Positions 55,774-64,000 of a stretch of 64,000 bases of DNA are shown one piece after another. Below the pieces are notes generated by a model, which was not told the origin of the DNA, made no database searches, and worked only from the letters and a program-made list of their open reading frames with translations. The stretch spans positions 38,070 through 102,069 of the forward strand of contig NZ_RQJX01000011.1 of the NCBI RefSeq assembly GCF_003850045.1, in the 5' to 3' direction. Position 1 is the stretch's first letter. Each line of letters opens with the position of its first letter. Position numbers and translations under genes: made by a program. The stretch is from Aeromicrobium camelliae. GTDB lineage: Bacteria; Actinomycetota; Actinomycetes; Propionibacteriales; Nocardioidaceae.

Positions 55774-57273
55774 TCAAGACGCCGTCGCCTCGCGCACCTG
55801 GACGAGCTTGACCGTGGCGTCGAACTCCTGCTCGATCTCCTCGTCACGCTGGTACGTGAGCCGGCTGACGACCACGGCCACCACGAGGTTGACCAGGAAG
55901 CCGGGCACGATCTCGTACAGGTCGGTGCCCCAGGCGTCCCACGCGAACACGGTGACCGCACCCGCGACCATGCCGGTGAGCGCGCCCCAGTTGGTGAGCT
56001 TGCGCCAGAACAGGCTGAGCAGGATGACCGGGCCGAACGACGCGCCGAAGCCGGCCCACGCGAAGCCGACGAGGCTGAGGATCGTGCCGTCGGGGTTGAG
56101 CGCGAGGAGCGCGGCGATGACCGCGACGGCCAGCACGCATGCCCGACCGAGGGTCACGAGCGTGCGCGACGACGGGTCGGACTTCGCCACGACCTTGTAG
56201 AGGTCCTCGACGAGCGCCGAGGAACACACGATGAGCTGGCTCGACACGGTGCTCATCACGGCGGCGAGCACCGCCGCGAGCACGAAGCCCGCCACGATCG
56301 GGTGCAGCAGGATCTGCGACATCGTCAGCATGACCGTCTCCGGGTCACCGACCTCGGTCTCGGCCTGCGCGAAGTACGCGACGCCCACGAGGCCGCCCAC
56401 GACGGCGCCCAGGAGCGACAGGATCATCCACCCCATCCCGATGCGACGTGCCGCGGTCGCCGAGGACGGGTCGCGCAGCGCCATGAAGCGCACGATGATG
56501 TGCGGCTGCCCGAAGTAGCCCAGGCCCCACCCGAGCGCGGAGATGATGCCGACGACGGCCGTGGCGGTGAGGGCCGTGCCGCCGAAGAGCGACAGGTGGC
56601 CCGGTTCGAGATCGCGCACCGCGTCGAACGCCTCGACCGGTCCGCCGACCGCGACGATCGCCATCACCGGGACGATCAGCAGCGCGATCATCATCATGAG
56701 GCCCTGGACGACGTCGGTGAGCGACGCGCCCAGGAAACCGCCGAAGAGCGTGTAGAGCAGGGTGACTCCGGCGACGAGCGCCATGCCGAGCAGGTAGTCC
56801 GAATCGAAGGAGCTCTCGAAGAAGACGCCGCCGGCGACCATGCCCGAGGACACGTAGAACGTGAAGAACACGAGGATGATGACGCCCGAGGCGACCCGCA
56901 GCAGCCGGGACGTGTCCCGCAGGCGGTTCTCCAGGAAGCTCGGGATGGTGATGGAGTTGCGTGAGACCTCGGTGTAGGCGCGCAGGCGCGGAGCGACGAA
57001 GCGCCAGTTCAGGTATGCGCCGATGCTCAGACCGATGGCGATCCACGCCTCGATGAGGCCGGCGACGTAGATCGCGCCGGGGAGGCCCATCATGAGCCAG
57101 CCGGACATGTCCGAGGCGCCGGCGCTGAGCGCGGCGGCCCAGGGTGGCAGGTCGCGGCCCGCGAGCATGTAGTCCTCGTGGCTGTCGGTGCGCCGGTACG
57201 CGTAGAAACCGATGGCCAGCATCGCGGCGAAGTAGATGGCCAGCGCCGCGAGCTGGTAGGTCTGGTCGGACAA
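55774..57273 (-). CDS. putP: Sodium/proline symporter, PutP-like
   Basis: A 499-residue sodium:solute symporter with 13 helices. Motifs: ALSAGASDMSGWLMMGLPG, GWGLGYFGQPHIIVRFMA and LAAVMSTVSSQLIVCSSAL with Na+-binding Ser/Thr. Most similar in layout to PutP; substrate proline likely. TTG start follows AGGAAAGG at 7 nt; no ATG or GTG fits. Confidence 0.9.
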   Translation of the reverse strand: MSDQTYQLAALAIYFAAMLAIGFYAYRRTDSHEDYMLAGRDLPPWAAALSAGASDMSGWLMMGLPGAIYVAGLIEAWIAIGLSIGAYLNWRFVAPRLRAYTEVSRNSITIPSFLENRLRDTSRLLRVASGVIILVFFTFYVSSGMVAGGVFFESSFDSDYLLGMALVAGVTLLYTLFGGFLGASLTDVVQGLMMMIALLIVPVMAIVAVGGPVEAFDAVRDLEPGHLSLFGGTALTATAVVGIISALGWGLGYFGQPHIIVRFMALRDPSSATAARRIGMGWMILSLLGAVVGGLVGVAYFAQAETEVGDPETVMLTMSQILLHPIVAGFVLAAVLAAVMSTVSSQLIVCSSALVEDLYKVVAKSDPSSRTLVTLGRACVLAVAVIAALLALNPDGTILSLVGFAWAGFGASFGPVILLSLFWRKLTNWGALTGMVAGAVTVFAWDAWGTDLYEIVPGFLVNLVVAVVVSRLTYQRDEEIEQEFDATVKLVQVREATAS

Positions 57274-57389
57274 GGGATCGCCTTTCCTCGACTCCAGGAC
57301 AAACCTCGACAGAATCCCACACCGGGTGGTGACGGCCAAGCGGTGGCTTGCCACGAAGGGCCGGTAGGGTCGGCGGGTCAGGGGGACGT

Positions 57390-58166
57390 ATGTGGACCGA
57401 GTGGATCGCGATCGCCGGGGCCGGCGTCTGGGCGGGCATGATCAACGTCATCGTCGGCTCGGGGACGCTGGTCACGTTCCCGGTGCTGCTGTTGCTGGGA
57501 TATCCGCCGCTCGCGGCCAACGTCTCGAACAGCATCGGGCTGCTCGGCGGCAATCTCTCAGGCACCTTCGGTTACCGCCGCGAACTCGGCGCCAATCCCC
57601 CGCTGCTGCGTCGGCTGCTGCCCGCGTCGATCGCGGGCGGCCTCACCGGCGCGGTGCTGCTGCTGGCCCTGCCCGCGGAGGCCTTCACCGCGATCGTCCC
57701 CGCGCTGGTCGTGCTGGGCCTCATCATGGTGGTGGCCGGCCCGGCCGTGCAACGGCGGGCGGCGCGTCGCCACGCTGGTGAGCTCTCGACGAACGCGACA
57801 GCACGTCGGACCGCGGCGGTCACGGCGGCCACGTTCGCGGTCGGGATCTACGGTGGCTACTTCGGCGCGGCGCAGGGCATCTTGCTGGTCGGCATGCTCG
57901 GCATCCTCACCGCGGAGTCGCTGCAGTCCATCAACGCCATGAAGAACCTGCTGGTCACCGGAGTCAACGGCATCGCGGCCGTGGTGTTCGTCGTCGTGGC
58001 GTGGGACTCCATCGACTGGATCGTCGTCGCGCTGATCGCTTTGGGGTCCGCCGCCGGAGGCGTGCTCGGGGCCCGCTTCGGCCGACGCCTCTCCCCCGCG
58101 GCACTGCGGGCGATCATCGTGGCGGTCGGCACGGCGGCCGTGGTCAACATGGTGTTCTTCTCCTGA
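57390..58166 (+). CDS. TSUP-family (TauE/SafE) transporter
   Basis: A 258-residue permease with 7-8 helices. GMINVIVGSGTLVTFPVLL and the second half-repeat YGGYFGAAQGILLVGMLGI are the paired TSUP motifs. The family exports or imports sulfite, sulfonates or organic acids. Its link to the sulfur genes 28 kb away is only speculative. Confidence 0.88.
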   Translation: MWTEWIAIAGAGVWAGMINVIVGSGTLVTFPVLLLLGYPPLAANVSNSIGLLGGNLSGTFGYRRELGANPPLLRRLLPASIAGGLTGAVLLLALPAEAFTAIVPALVVLGLIMVVAGPAVQRRAARRHAGELSTNATARRTAAVTAATFAVGIYGGYFGAAQGILLVGMLGILTAESLQSINAMKNLLVTGVNGIAAVVFVVVAWDSIDWIVVALIALGSAAGGVLGARFGRRLSPAALRAIIVAVGTAAVVNMVFFS

Positions 58167-58178
58167 CGGCGCAGAGCC

Positions 58179-58526
58179 TCAGTCGACGGCCTCAGCCTTC
58201 TGCCACGGCCAGCGACCGGTGATCTCCAGTTCGAGCGACCAGCTCAGGAACGTCCGGATGAGCACGATGCCCGCCAGCACGGCGACGCTCTCCAGGGTCG
58301 GCGTGACGGCGACGGTGCGGATGATGTCCGCCGCGACGAGCAGTTCGAGGCCGAGCAGGATCGAGCGGCCGAGGAACCGCCGGAACCGGCGATACGTGCC
58401 CTCCTCGCGACGGGCGAGGCGCGAGATCGCGATCCCGGTGGCGAGGATGACGCCTCCGACGACGGCGGCGACGCCCGCCAGATCGACTGTCCGGCCGATC
58501 GTCTCCACCAGGTCCTGAAACTCCAT
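58179..58526 (-). CDS. DUF1622 membrane protein
   Basis: A 115-residue protein with three membrane segments (about 15-33, 53-70, 78-95): DLAGVAAVVGGVILATGIAI, LGRSILLGLELLVAADII and the end LSWSLELEITGRWPWQ match DUF1622. Its start codon lies inside a 17-bp inverted repeat. It follows the second BMP transporter operon on the same strand. Function unknown. Confidence 0.85.
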   Translation of the reverse strand: MEFQDLVETIGRTVDLAGVAAVVGGVILATGIAISRLARREEGTYRRFRRFLGRSILLGLELLVAADIIRTVAVTPTLESVAVLAGIVLIRTFLSWSLELEITGRWPWQKAEAVD

Positions 58527-58587
58527 CGGGGTACGTCTCCTTCGCGGTCGGCGGTCTCCCTGCCTTCCGTGACGTACCCCGATGGAG
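58521..58587 (-). promoter_or_regulatory. Long hairpin enclosing the DUF1622 start codon
   Basis: Perfect 17-bp arms CTCCATCGGGGTACGTC (58521-58537) and GACGTACCCCGATGGAG (58571-58587), 33-nt loop. In the minus-strand mRNA the 3' arm contains the ATG of DUF1622 and the AAGGAG site lies in the loop; the 5' arm begins 26 nt after the permease stop. Could occlude the start codon or terminate the upstream operon. Confidence 0.75.
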
Positions 58588-58613
58588 CCATGACCAATCG
58601 CCAGGCGGACCGG

Positions 58614-59546
58614 TCAGCCGCTCAGTCGGCTCTCCCGGTCGTAGTTGTTGCCGAGGAACCCGGGCTGTCGGGCCCACCGGAACGCGAAGATCATCACGAT
58701 GAGCGTGGCGACGTACGGCAGCATCATGACGAACTGGTGCGGGATCGCGATGTCGGCGACCTGGGCGCGCAGCGCGAGCACGTCCATGCCGGCAAAGAAC
58801 GCCGCTCCGGCCACCACGTAGTGCGGTCGCCAGCCGCCGAGGAACGCCAACGCGATGACGAGCCAGCCGCGCCCCGCGACCATGCCCTCGGTGAACGTGC
58901 CCGTGTAGACCATGGGCAGGTACGCGCCGCCCATCGCGACGAGCGCGCTCCCGGCGACGGTCGCCCACACACGGGTGCGGAACACGTTGACGCCGAGGCT
59001 GTCGGCCGCCTTGGGATTCTCACCGACCGACCGGAACCGCAGCCCGGCCGAGGTCCGGTACATGAACCACCAGAGACCGAAGGACAGCGCGAACGCGAAG
59101 TAGACGACGAGGTCCTGATCGAACAGCACCTCACCCACGATCGGGATGTCGGACAGCAACGGGATGGGGTACGTCTCGAGCAGTTCGATCAGCGGCGGCT
59201 CGAGGGTCACGCCGACGATCACCCGGTAGAGCAGGGACGCGAGTCCCAGGGTGGCGAAGTACAGCGCGAGGCCGACCACGAACTGGTCCATCCGCAGCGC
59301 CGTGGTCGCCAGCGCCAGGATGAGTCCCACGAGCCCGCCCGCCGCCGCGGCGACCAGCAGACCGATCGTGTTGCCGCCGAGGGTGAAGCTGGCGAGGAAC
59401 CCGACAGACGCGCCGAGCACCATGACGCCTTCCTGGGAGACGTTGAAGACTCCAGCCCGCCCGCTCAGGATCGTGCCCTGAGCGGCGAGTACGAACGGCA
59501 CCATCGCCGGAATGACCAGGGCCAGAAAGCCCACGACCTCGTTCAT
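58614..59546 (-). CDS. BMP-type ABC transporter permease (second system)
   Basis: A 310-residue permease. SGRAGVFNVSQEGVMVLGAS, SVGENPKAADSLGVNVFRTR and LVAMGGAYLPMVYTG are homologous to the permease at 16.1-17.3 kb. Overlaps the sister permease by 4 bp. Ligand unknown; nucleosides or purines are likely by family. Confidence 0.88.
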   Translation of the reverse strand: MNEVVGFLALVIPAMVPFVLAAQGTILSGRAGVFNVSQEGVMVLGASVGFLASFTLGGNTIGLLVAAAAGGLVGLILALATTALRMDQFVVGLALYFATLGLASLLYRVIVGVTLEPPLIELLETYPIPLLSDIPIVGEVLFDQDLVVYFAFALSFGLWWFMYRTSAGLRFRSVGENPKAADSLGVNVFRTRVWATVAGSALVAMGGAYLPMVYTGTFTEGMVAGRGWLVIALAFLGGWRPHYVVAGAAFFAGMDVLALRAQVADIAIPHQFVMMLPYVATLIVMIFAFRWARQPGFLGNNYDRESRLSG

Positions 59547-60595
59547 GAGCGACTCCCAAGCTTGCTGCGCAGCACGTCGCTGAGCATGAGGAAGAGAAGG
59601 ATGAGCGCCTCGACGATCAGCACGACCTCGATCGGCACTTGAGCGCTGCGCTGCATCGCGCTCGCTCCCACCTCGAGGACCGCGATGCCGAAGGCCACGA
59701 AGGGCACCGCGACGGCGTTCCCGCGGGCCATGAGGCCGACGATGATGCCGAGGATGAGGAAGTTCGACTGCATCCCCTCGAGCATGTTCCCGTGGACTCC
59801 GGCGACCTCGATCGCGCCGCCGAGCCCGGCGACCGCGCCACCCACGAGCATGCCGCCCGCGGTCAGCCGCGACGTCCGGATGCCGTGCACCGATGCGGCG
59901 CGGGGGTTGGCGCCCGTCGCCCGCAACTCGAAGCCGGCGGCGGTGCTGCGCATCGCCAGGCCGATCGCCACGCTGAGCAGCAGCGTGATGAGGACGCCGG
60001 CGTGGACGGCCGGCTCCCCGAAGCCGGGCAGCATCGCGTTCTCGCCGACCGGGATCGTGGCCGGGTGTCCGGCACCGCGGTCGGGCCAGACGTACGAGGC
60101 GACGTAGTCGATGAGCTCGAACGCCACGAAGTTCAACAGCACGGTGCTGAGGATCTCGTTCACGCCGAACCGCACCATGAGGAACGCGGCGATCCCCGAC
60201 CACACCGCACCGCCGAGCACGCCGGCGATGAGCACGGCCGGTACGAGCAGCAGCGGCGGAAGGTCCGAGCCCGTGATGCCGAGGGCGACGCCGGCGGTGG
60301 CCCCGACCAGCAACTGTCCCTCGGCGCCGATGTTGAACTTGCCCGACGCGAGCGGGATCGTGAAGGCGTAGGCGCAGAGCACGATCGGCACCCATTTGTG
60401 CAACGTCTCGACGAAGCCGAAGCCGGTCGAGAACGACGTCGTGATGACCGACTCGAACGCCACGACCGGGTTCAGCCCGAGCAGCACGATGACGATGCCG
60501 CCGACGAGGAACGCGGCGAGCACGGAGCCGGCGTACCAGGCGGCGCGGTTCACTCGGGCCGTGGTGGTCGACGGCGGTGCAGCGACCTCAGACAT
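59543..60595 (-). CDS. BMP-type ABC transporter permease (second system)
   Basis: A 350-residue permease with a cytoplasmic N-terminus and about nine helices. ASGKFNIGAEGQLLVGATAG and ATGANPRAASVHGI parallel the permease at 17.3-18.4 kb. Overlaps the ATPase gene by 8 bp. Confidence 0.88.
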   Translation of the reverse strand: MSEVAAPPSTTTARVNRAAWYAGSVLAAFLVGGIVIVLLGLNPVVAFESVITTSFSTGFGFVETLHKWVPIVLCAYAFTIPLASGKFNIGAEGQLLVGATAGVALGITGSDLPPLLLVPAVLIAGVLGGAVWSGIAAFLMVRFGVNEILSTVLLNFVAFELIDYVASYVWPDRGAGHPATIPVGENAMLPGFGEPAVHAGVLITLLLSVAIGLAMRSTAAGFELRATGANPRAASVHGIRTSRLTAGGMLVGGAVAGLGGAIEVAGVHGNMLEGMQSNFLILGIIVGLMARGNAVAVPFVAFGIAVLEVGASAMQRSAQVPIEVVLIVEALILLFLMLSDVLRSKLGSRS

Positions 60596-62183
60596 CCTGG
60601 GCCTCCAATCCGATCATGGCGCGGCCGATCGCGTAGTGATCGGTCTGTCCGCGCGTCCATTCGCCGATGAGCCGTCCGGAGTACAGCGCCGCCACGCGGT
60701 CAGACAGGGTGATGACCTCGTCGAGGTCCTCGGAGAGCAGCAGCACGCACGCCCCCTCACGCGTGGCGGCGTCGACCTGTTCGTAGACGAACTCGGTGGA
60801 CTTCAGGTCGAGGCCGCGGGTCGGGTTGTGCAGGACGAGGAAGCGCGGGTGGTGAGCGAACGCGCGCGCCAGGATGACGCGCTGGATGTTGCCGCCCGAG
60901 AGGTCACCCGCCAGCGCTCCCGGGCCGTTCGCCCGAATCGAGAAGTCACTGATGGTGTCGACCGCGCGCTGGCGCGCGGCCTTCCAATCGATGAGCCCGC
61001 GCGACTTCACGCGGGTACTGCGCTGCGACCCGAGCAGCAGGTTCTCGGTGATCGAACTGGTCGGGAGGATGCCGTCGCGGTGCCGGTCCTCCGGCACATA
61101 CACGACACCGGCGCCGAGCCAGGCGGACGTCGCTGCCCCGGCGAGTTCGCGATCGCCCAGCCGCACCGAACCGCCGGTGATCGGCCGCACGCCGGAGACT
61201 GCCTCCGCGAGCTCGACCTGGCCGTTGCCCGAGACACCGGCGATGCCGAGGACCTCACCTTCGCGCAGTTCCAGGTCCAGTCCGTGCAGCTGCTCCACCC
61301 GCTGGTCGTTGTCGACGCGCAGGCCTGTCACGCGCACGGCGACGGGGGCGGTGCTCACGGCGCCCGCGTCCGCCGCCGCGACCTCGTCCGCCGAGGCCAG
61401 GCCGGTCGCGACGACCGCGGCGGCCACCTCCTCCCCGTCGGTCGGATCGGTCACCGGCGTCTCGCCGATCATGGTGGCGGCGAGCGACTCCGCCGTGGCC
61501 TCTGCCCGCGTCACGGTCGCCACGCGCTGACCCTCGCGCATCACCGTCATGCGGTCGCAGACGCCGAGCGTCTCGCGGATCTTGTGCGTGATGAGGATGA
61601 CGCTCAGGTCCTCGTCGACCATCGCGCGGATCGAGGCGAACAGCGCGTCGACCTCTTGCGGAGCCAGGTTGGTCGTCGGCTCGTCGAGGATGAGCACGCG
61701 CGAGCGCCGGTACAGCGCCTTGAGGATCTCGACGCGCTGGCGCACGCCGACCGGCAGATCCTCGACGACTGCGTCGAGGTCGACTTCGAGGCCGAAACGC
61801 TCGCTCAGCTCGGTGATCTCCGCGCGTGCCTTCGGCCCGTCGAAGCGTTCGCCGCGTGCGGCCTTCGTGCCCAGGACGATGTTCTCGAGCACGGTGTAGG
61901 GCTCGATCTGCAAGAACGTCTGGTGCACCATGCCGATGCGAGCGGCGATCGCGTCACCGGGCGACGCGACCGTCACCGGCGCTCCGTCGAGCTCGATCGT
62001 TCCGGCGTCGGCGCGGTACAGCCCGTAGAGGACGTTCATCAACGTCGTCTTGCCGGCGCCGTTACCGCCGAGCAGTCCGTGCACCTCCCGGGGCGCGACC
62101 TCGAAGTCGACGGAGTTCAGCGCCCGTACGGGCCCGAAGGTCTTGACGATCCCCGTCATCTGCAGACGTGGTGCCTCGGTCAT
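60588..62183 (-). CDS. BMP-type ABC transporter ATPase (second system)
   Basis: A 531-residue tandem ATPase. NBD1: GGNGAGKTTLMNVLYG, PVGVRQRVEILKALYR, VLILDEPTTNLAP. NBD2: degenerate Walker A GVSGNGQVELAEAV, signature LSGGNIQRVILAR, FLVLHNPTRGLD. An Ala-rich insertion of about 40 residues (about 245-290) sits between the domains, absent from the paralogue at 18.4-19.9 kb. ATG 62183 shares TGATG with the lipoprotein gene; GTG 62186 is the alternative. Confidence 0.9.
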   Translation of the reverse strand: MTEAPRLQMTGIVKTFGPVRALNSVDFEVAPREVHGLLGGNGAGKTTLMNVLYGLYRADAGTIELDGAPVTVASPGDAIAARIGMVHQTFLQIEPYTVLENIVLGTKAARGERFDGPKARAEITELSERFGLEVDLDAVVEDLPVGVRQRVEILKALYRRSRVLILDEPTTNLAPQEVDALFASIRAMVDEDLSVILITHKIRETLGVCDRMTVMREGQRVATVTRAEATAESLAATMIGETPVTDPTDGEEVAAAVVATGLASADEVAAADAGAVSTAPVAVRVTGLRVDNDQRVEQLHGLDLELREGEVLGIAGVSGNGQVELAEAVSGVRPITGGSVRLGDRELAGAATSAWLGAGVVYVPEDRHRDGILPTSSITENLLLGSQRSTRVKSRGLIDWKAARQRAVDTISDFSIRANGPGALAGDLSGGNIQRVILARAFAHHPRFLVLHNPTRGLDLKSTEFVYEQVDAATREGACVLLLSEDLDEVITLSDRVAALYSGRLIGEWTRGQTDHYAIGRAMIGLEAQDV

Positions 62184-63175
62184 CACTTCACCTCCGACTG
62201 GTCGAGCTCGACCGTGAGTTCGCCGCTCTCGATCCGCTGCACGGCGTCGTCGACCGCAGCTTTGGCCTCCGCGGGGACCTCGTCACCGACGTCGACGCTC
62301 GTACCGTCGCCGAACGTCAGGGCGAAGTAGCCGCTGCGCTCACCGGCCTGGATCTGGTCGACGATCTTCTGGAGCGGCTCGGAGAAGTCGTAGATCACCG
62401 AGGCGGCGTAGTGCTCGGGTCCGTTGGCCGACTTGTCGGTGTACTTCACCGTGATCCACGCGTCGCCGACGTCCTCCTGCTTGACCGCCTGGAAGGCGCC
62501 GACGACGCCGAGGTTGAGCGATGTGATGACGATGTCATTGCCGTCGGACATCAGTTGTGCCGCTGCCTGCTGGGCTCGGACGGTGTCGTTGAAGTCGCCG
62601 GTCCAGACCCGGCTGAGCTGGACGTCCTCGCCGCTGTCGGCGATCGCCTGTTCCAGTGCGTGGACCTCCGAGTAGGAGAACGGGAGCGACAGACCTCCGA
62701 GATAGGCGACGCGCCCGGTCTGAGAGAGGTGCGCGGCGAGCGTGCCCAGGGGGTAGAAGACGGTGTGGAAGTTCCGGTCGATGACCCACACGTTCTCCGG
62801 CTGGTCCTTCGGCTTGCCGTCGAACTCCCCGATGAACGTGACGTCGGGGTGACGCGCGGCGACCTTGGCCGTCGCCGCGTAGAACTGCGAGCCGTGCGTC
62901 CACACGATGTCGTAGCCGTCGGAGACGTACTCCTCGATCACTCGCTCCACGTCGGGGACCTCGACGCTCTCGGAGTAGGCGACCTTGACCTCGTCGCTCT
63001 CCATGTCGAGCAGCGCCTTCGCCCCGAGGGCGTTGTAGTCGGCATCGGTCGTCGGCCCGGAGAAGACTCCGGCGATCGACACCTCGTGGTCGCCCTCCTC
63101 GATCGCGCCGCAACTCGCCAGGACACACGCTGTGAGCAACGCCGTGACGGCGGCCAGGCAGCGTCTCAGACCCAT
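62183..63175 (-). CDS. BMP-family substrate-binding lipoprotein (second system)
   Basis: A 330-residue lipoprotein. The lipobox VLASCG gives Cys22. VSIAGVFSGPTTDADYNALG aligns with the BMP N-terminal binding region but lacks the usual GG-x-DxSFN motif, suggesting a different ligand from the 20-kb paralogue. Starts a four-gene operon. Confidence 0.88.
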   Translation of the reverse strand: MGLRRCLAAVTALLTACVLASCGAIEEGDHEVSIAGVFSGPTTDADYNALGAKALLDMESDEVKVAYSESVEVPDVERVIEEYVSDGYDIVWTHGSQFYAATAKVAARHPDVTFIGEFDGKPKDQPENVWVIDRNFHTVFYPLGTLAAHLSQTGRVAYLGGLSLPFSYSEVHALEQAIADSGEDVQLSRVWTGDFNDTVRAQQAAAQLMSDGNDIVITSLNLGVVGAFQAVKQEDVGDAWITVKYTDKSANGPEHYAASVIYDFSEPLQKIVDQIQAGERSGYFALTFGDGTSVDVGDEVPAEAKAAVDDAVQRIESGELTVELDQSEVK

Positions 63176-63297
63176 GGTCTCTCCTCACCCAGGTCGTTCC
63201 GCCGCCAGGACGGCAGCGGGTTTCCCTGACCATAGAAGAGGTGTGACCTCGCTTACAGTGTCAACGTCTGCCAAGGTTTCCGGACGCGAGATAGAGA
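63176..63297 (-). promoter_or_regulatory. Leader/promoter region of the second BMP operon
   Basis: Minus strand TTGACA lies at 63258-63263, but no good -10 is found at normal spacing. GAGGT-GTG-ACCTC (63238-63250) is a short perfect palindrome in the expected promoter and a possible operator. Assignment is tentative. Confidence 0.35.
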
Positions 63298-63325
63298 AAA
63301 CCGCCCGTCTCACGACGGGCGGTTT
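63298..63325 (-). terminator. Rho-independent terminator
   Basis: Perfect 12-bp arms AAACCGCCCGTC / GACGGGCGGTTT with a 4-nt loop and, on the minus strand, TTTTCTCTAT after the stem. It serves the small gene at 63413-63595. Confidence 0.88.
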
Positions 63326-63412
63326 CTGGTGTGCTTCCGAGCGTTTCAGCCGGGTTTCCCGGGCAGGAATCCGGAGATCCCCTGCCGCTTCGAGCAGCGC
63401 GGTCGATCGACC

Positions 63413-63595
63413 TCAGGCGTGTCGGCCTCGCTCTTCCTCGATGTCCTCGTCACCCATCTCCGGGGCGAGCGTCCCCTCACCGGTGTCGGGCATCTCCTCG
63501 GGCTCCGGCGGCACCGGGCCCTGATTGGCGGGCTGACGGCCGTCGTCGGTGGTGTCGGTGGTGTCGTCGTCACGCTCATGCGGTGCAGAAGTCAT
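63413..63595 (-). CDS. Small acidic disordered protein
   Basis: A 60-residue protein, strongly acidic and without predicted fold: DDDTTDTTDDGRQPANQGP, PEPEEMPDTGEG, MGDEDIEEERG. A clear terminator 88 bp downstream supports a real transcript. The ribosome site is weak. Not a known family to me. Confidence 0.55.
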   Translation of the reverse strand: MTSAPHERDDDTTDTTDDGRQPANQGPVPPEPEEMPDTGEGTLAPEMGDEDIEEERGRHA

Positions 63596-63744
63596 GACTG
63601 ATCACTACCCGCATCCGGCCCTCCTGAATCGGCCGACACCAGGTGATTAGCTGCTCGCCCGATCGGGTACAGGCGTCCCAACAAGCACGAGGCAGGTCCT
63701 CGGCACCGAGGACCCTCGCACACCCGACACGGAAGAGGATCCAG

Positions 63745-63882
63745 ATGTTCACTCACCAGAAAGCCTCCCAGTTCGACGTCAAGGTGCAGGCGCCCGATCC
63801 CGCGTTCGCGCGGCGCTTCCAAGAGGTGCTCGGCGGCAAGTGGGGCGAGATGACGGTGGCGATGCAGTACCTGTACCAGGGG
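63745..63882 (+). pseudogene. Manganese catalase N-terminal fragment, interrupted by an IS
   Basis: Residues 1-46 resemble the start of ferritin-like manganese catalases: MFTHQKASQFDVKVQAPDP, then GGKWGEMTVAMQYLYQG. At about 63882 homology stops and the sequence becomes the end of an IS3-family element; the catalase frame stays open through the IS end to the window edge. GAAGAGG precedes the ATG. The rest of the gene may resume beyond the IS. Confidence 0.8.
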
Positions 63883-64000
63883 GCTGCTGCAGGATTTTGT
63901 GACAGTGGGTCATGCCGTCTGAGGGGCGACGTGGCTCATGATGGTTTCGAATTCGATGGGGGTCAATCGGCCGAGTCGTTGCTGGCGTCGTCGTCGGTGG
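63883..64000 (-). mobile_element. IS3-family insertion sequence (one end, partial)
   Basis: The element begins near 63883-63886 with TGCTGCAGGATTTTGTGACA, a likely terminal inverted repeat, and continues past the edge. It contains the 3' end of a transposase on the minus strand. The exact boundary and target duplication cannot be set without the other end. Confidence 0.75.
63910..64000 (-). CDS. IS3-family transposase, C-terminal fragment
   Basis: The last ~29 residues before the stop are RRRRQQRLGRLTPIEFE then TIMSHVAPQTA. The RRRR...LG-x-L(T/S)P-x-EFE pattern is the conserved C-terminus of IS3-type (rve domain) OrfB transposases. The remainder is outside the window. Confidence 0.8.
   Translation of the reverse strand, partial: HRRRRQQRLGRLTPIEFETIMSHVAPQTA

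Noticed and set aside
57390..58166. TSUP transporter as the sulfite exporter of the cys operon
   Set aside because: It is about 28 kb away and next to PutP and DUF1622 genes; no sequence feature links it to sulfur metabolism here.
60396..62330. 644-codon plus-strand open frame
   Set aside because: Antisense to the second ATPase; no ribosome site or motif.

Overview
This 64 kb window is a dense, high-GC chromosomal segment of an actinobacterium. Support comes from G/C-ending codons, many GTG starts, many ATGA/GTGA stop-start overlaps, and a block matching the mycobacterial Rv1822-Rv1832 region (pgsA2, DUF881, small basic protein, DUF881, gcvH, garA, ftsR-like, bifunctional nuclease, MerR, gcvP). 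A GarA homologue, a GTP-dependent PEP carboxykinase and an ECF42-type sigma factor fit the same group. A Nocardioides/Aeromicrobium-like member of Propionibacteriales is my guess and is not proven. There is no prophage and no CRISPR array. The one clear insertion sequence is cut by the right edge.

Layout. 1-2.7 kb: a minus-strand, translationally coupled locus with two SipW-type signal peptidases, two secreted proteins with SipW-type signal peptides and one LPXTG protein. 3.0 kb: tRNA-Leu(GAG). 3.1-9.0 kb: secreted ExeM-like nuclease, secreted 5'-nucleotidase, then deoC. 9.1-11.6 kb: OafA-like acyltransferase and a uridine-kinase-like P-loop protein. 11.6-21.1 kb: a long minus-strand nucleoside operon (BMP lipoprotein, ABC ATPase, two permeases, cytidine deaminase, cytochrome P450, thymidine phosphorylase, MaoC-like protein, adenosine deaminase). 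21.2-25.5 kb: UspA, M20 amidohydrolase, MarR/MFS pair, YciO, GPGG micro-protein. 25.6-29.8 kb: sulfate assimilation (cysH, cysD, cysN, cysG-like fusion). 30-32 kb: small membrane proteins and an alpha/beta hydrolase. 32-40.3 kb: glycine riboswitch plus gcvP, then the Rv1822-1830-like block. 40.4-48.6 kb: sodA, CopD-CtaG, CopC, rocD, NUDIX, pckG, inositol-phosphatase family, thiamine-binding protein. 48.7-55.8 kb: baeRF-type protein, DUF72, methyltransferase, ECF42 sigma with its DGPF partner, pseudouridine synthase, two divergent S4 proteins. 55.8-63.2 kb: PutP-like symporter, TSUP transporter, DUF1622 protein, and a second BMP-type ABC importer. 63.4-64 kb: a small acidic protein and a manganese-catalase gene interrupted by an IS3-family element.

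How the genes work together. The strongest theme is nucleic-acid salvage. Secreted nuclease and 5'-nucleotidase, which share a C-terminal Ig-like tail, can turn extracellular DNA into nucleosides. The BMP-ABC transporter can import them, and Cdd, Add, DeoA and DeoC can strip them to bases and central-carbon intermediates. A cytochrome P450 and a MaoC hot-dog protein lie within the same operon, with the P450 overlapping both neighbours by 4 bp, and have no obvious role in textbook salvage. The SipW/LPXTG cell-surface locus at the left edge is the other candidate for a poorly described system. Several intergenic palindromes (44.9, 54.5, 55.0 and 58.5 kb) look like repeat families or RNA control elements.
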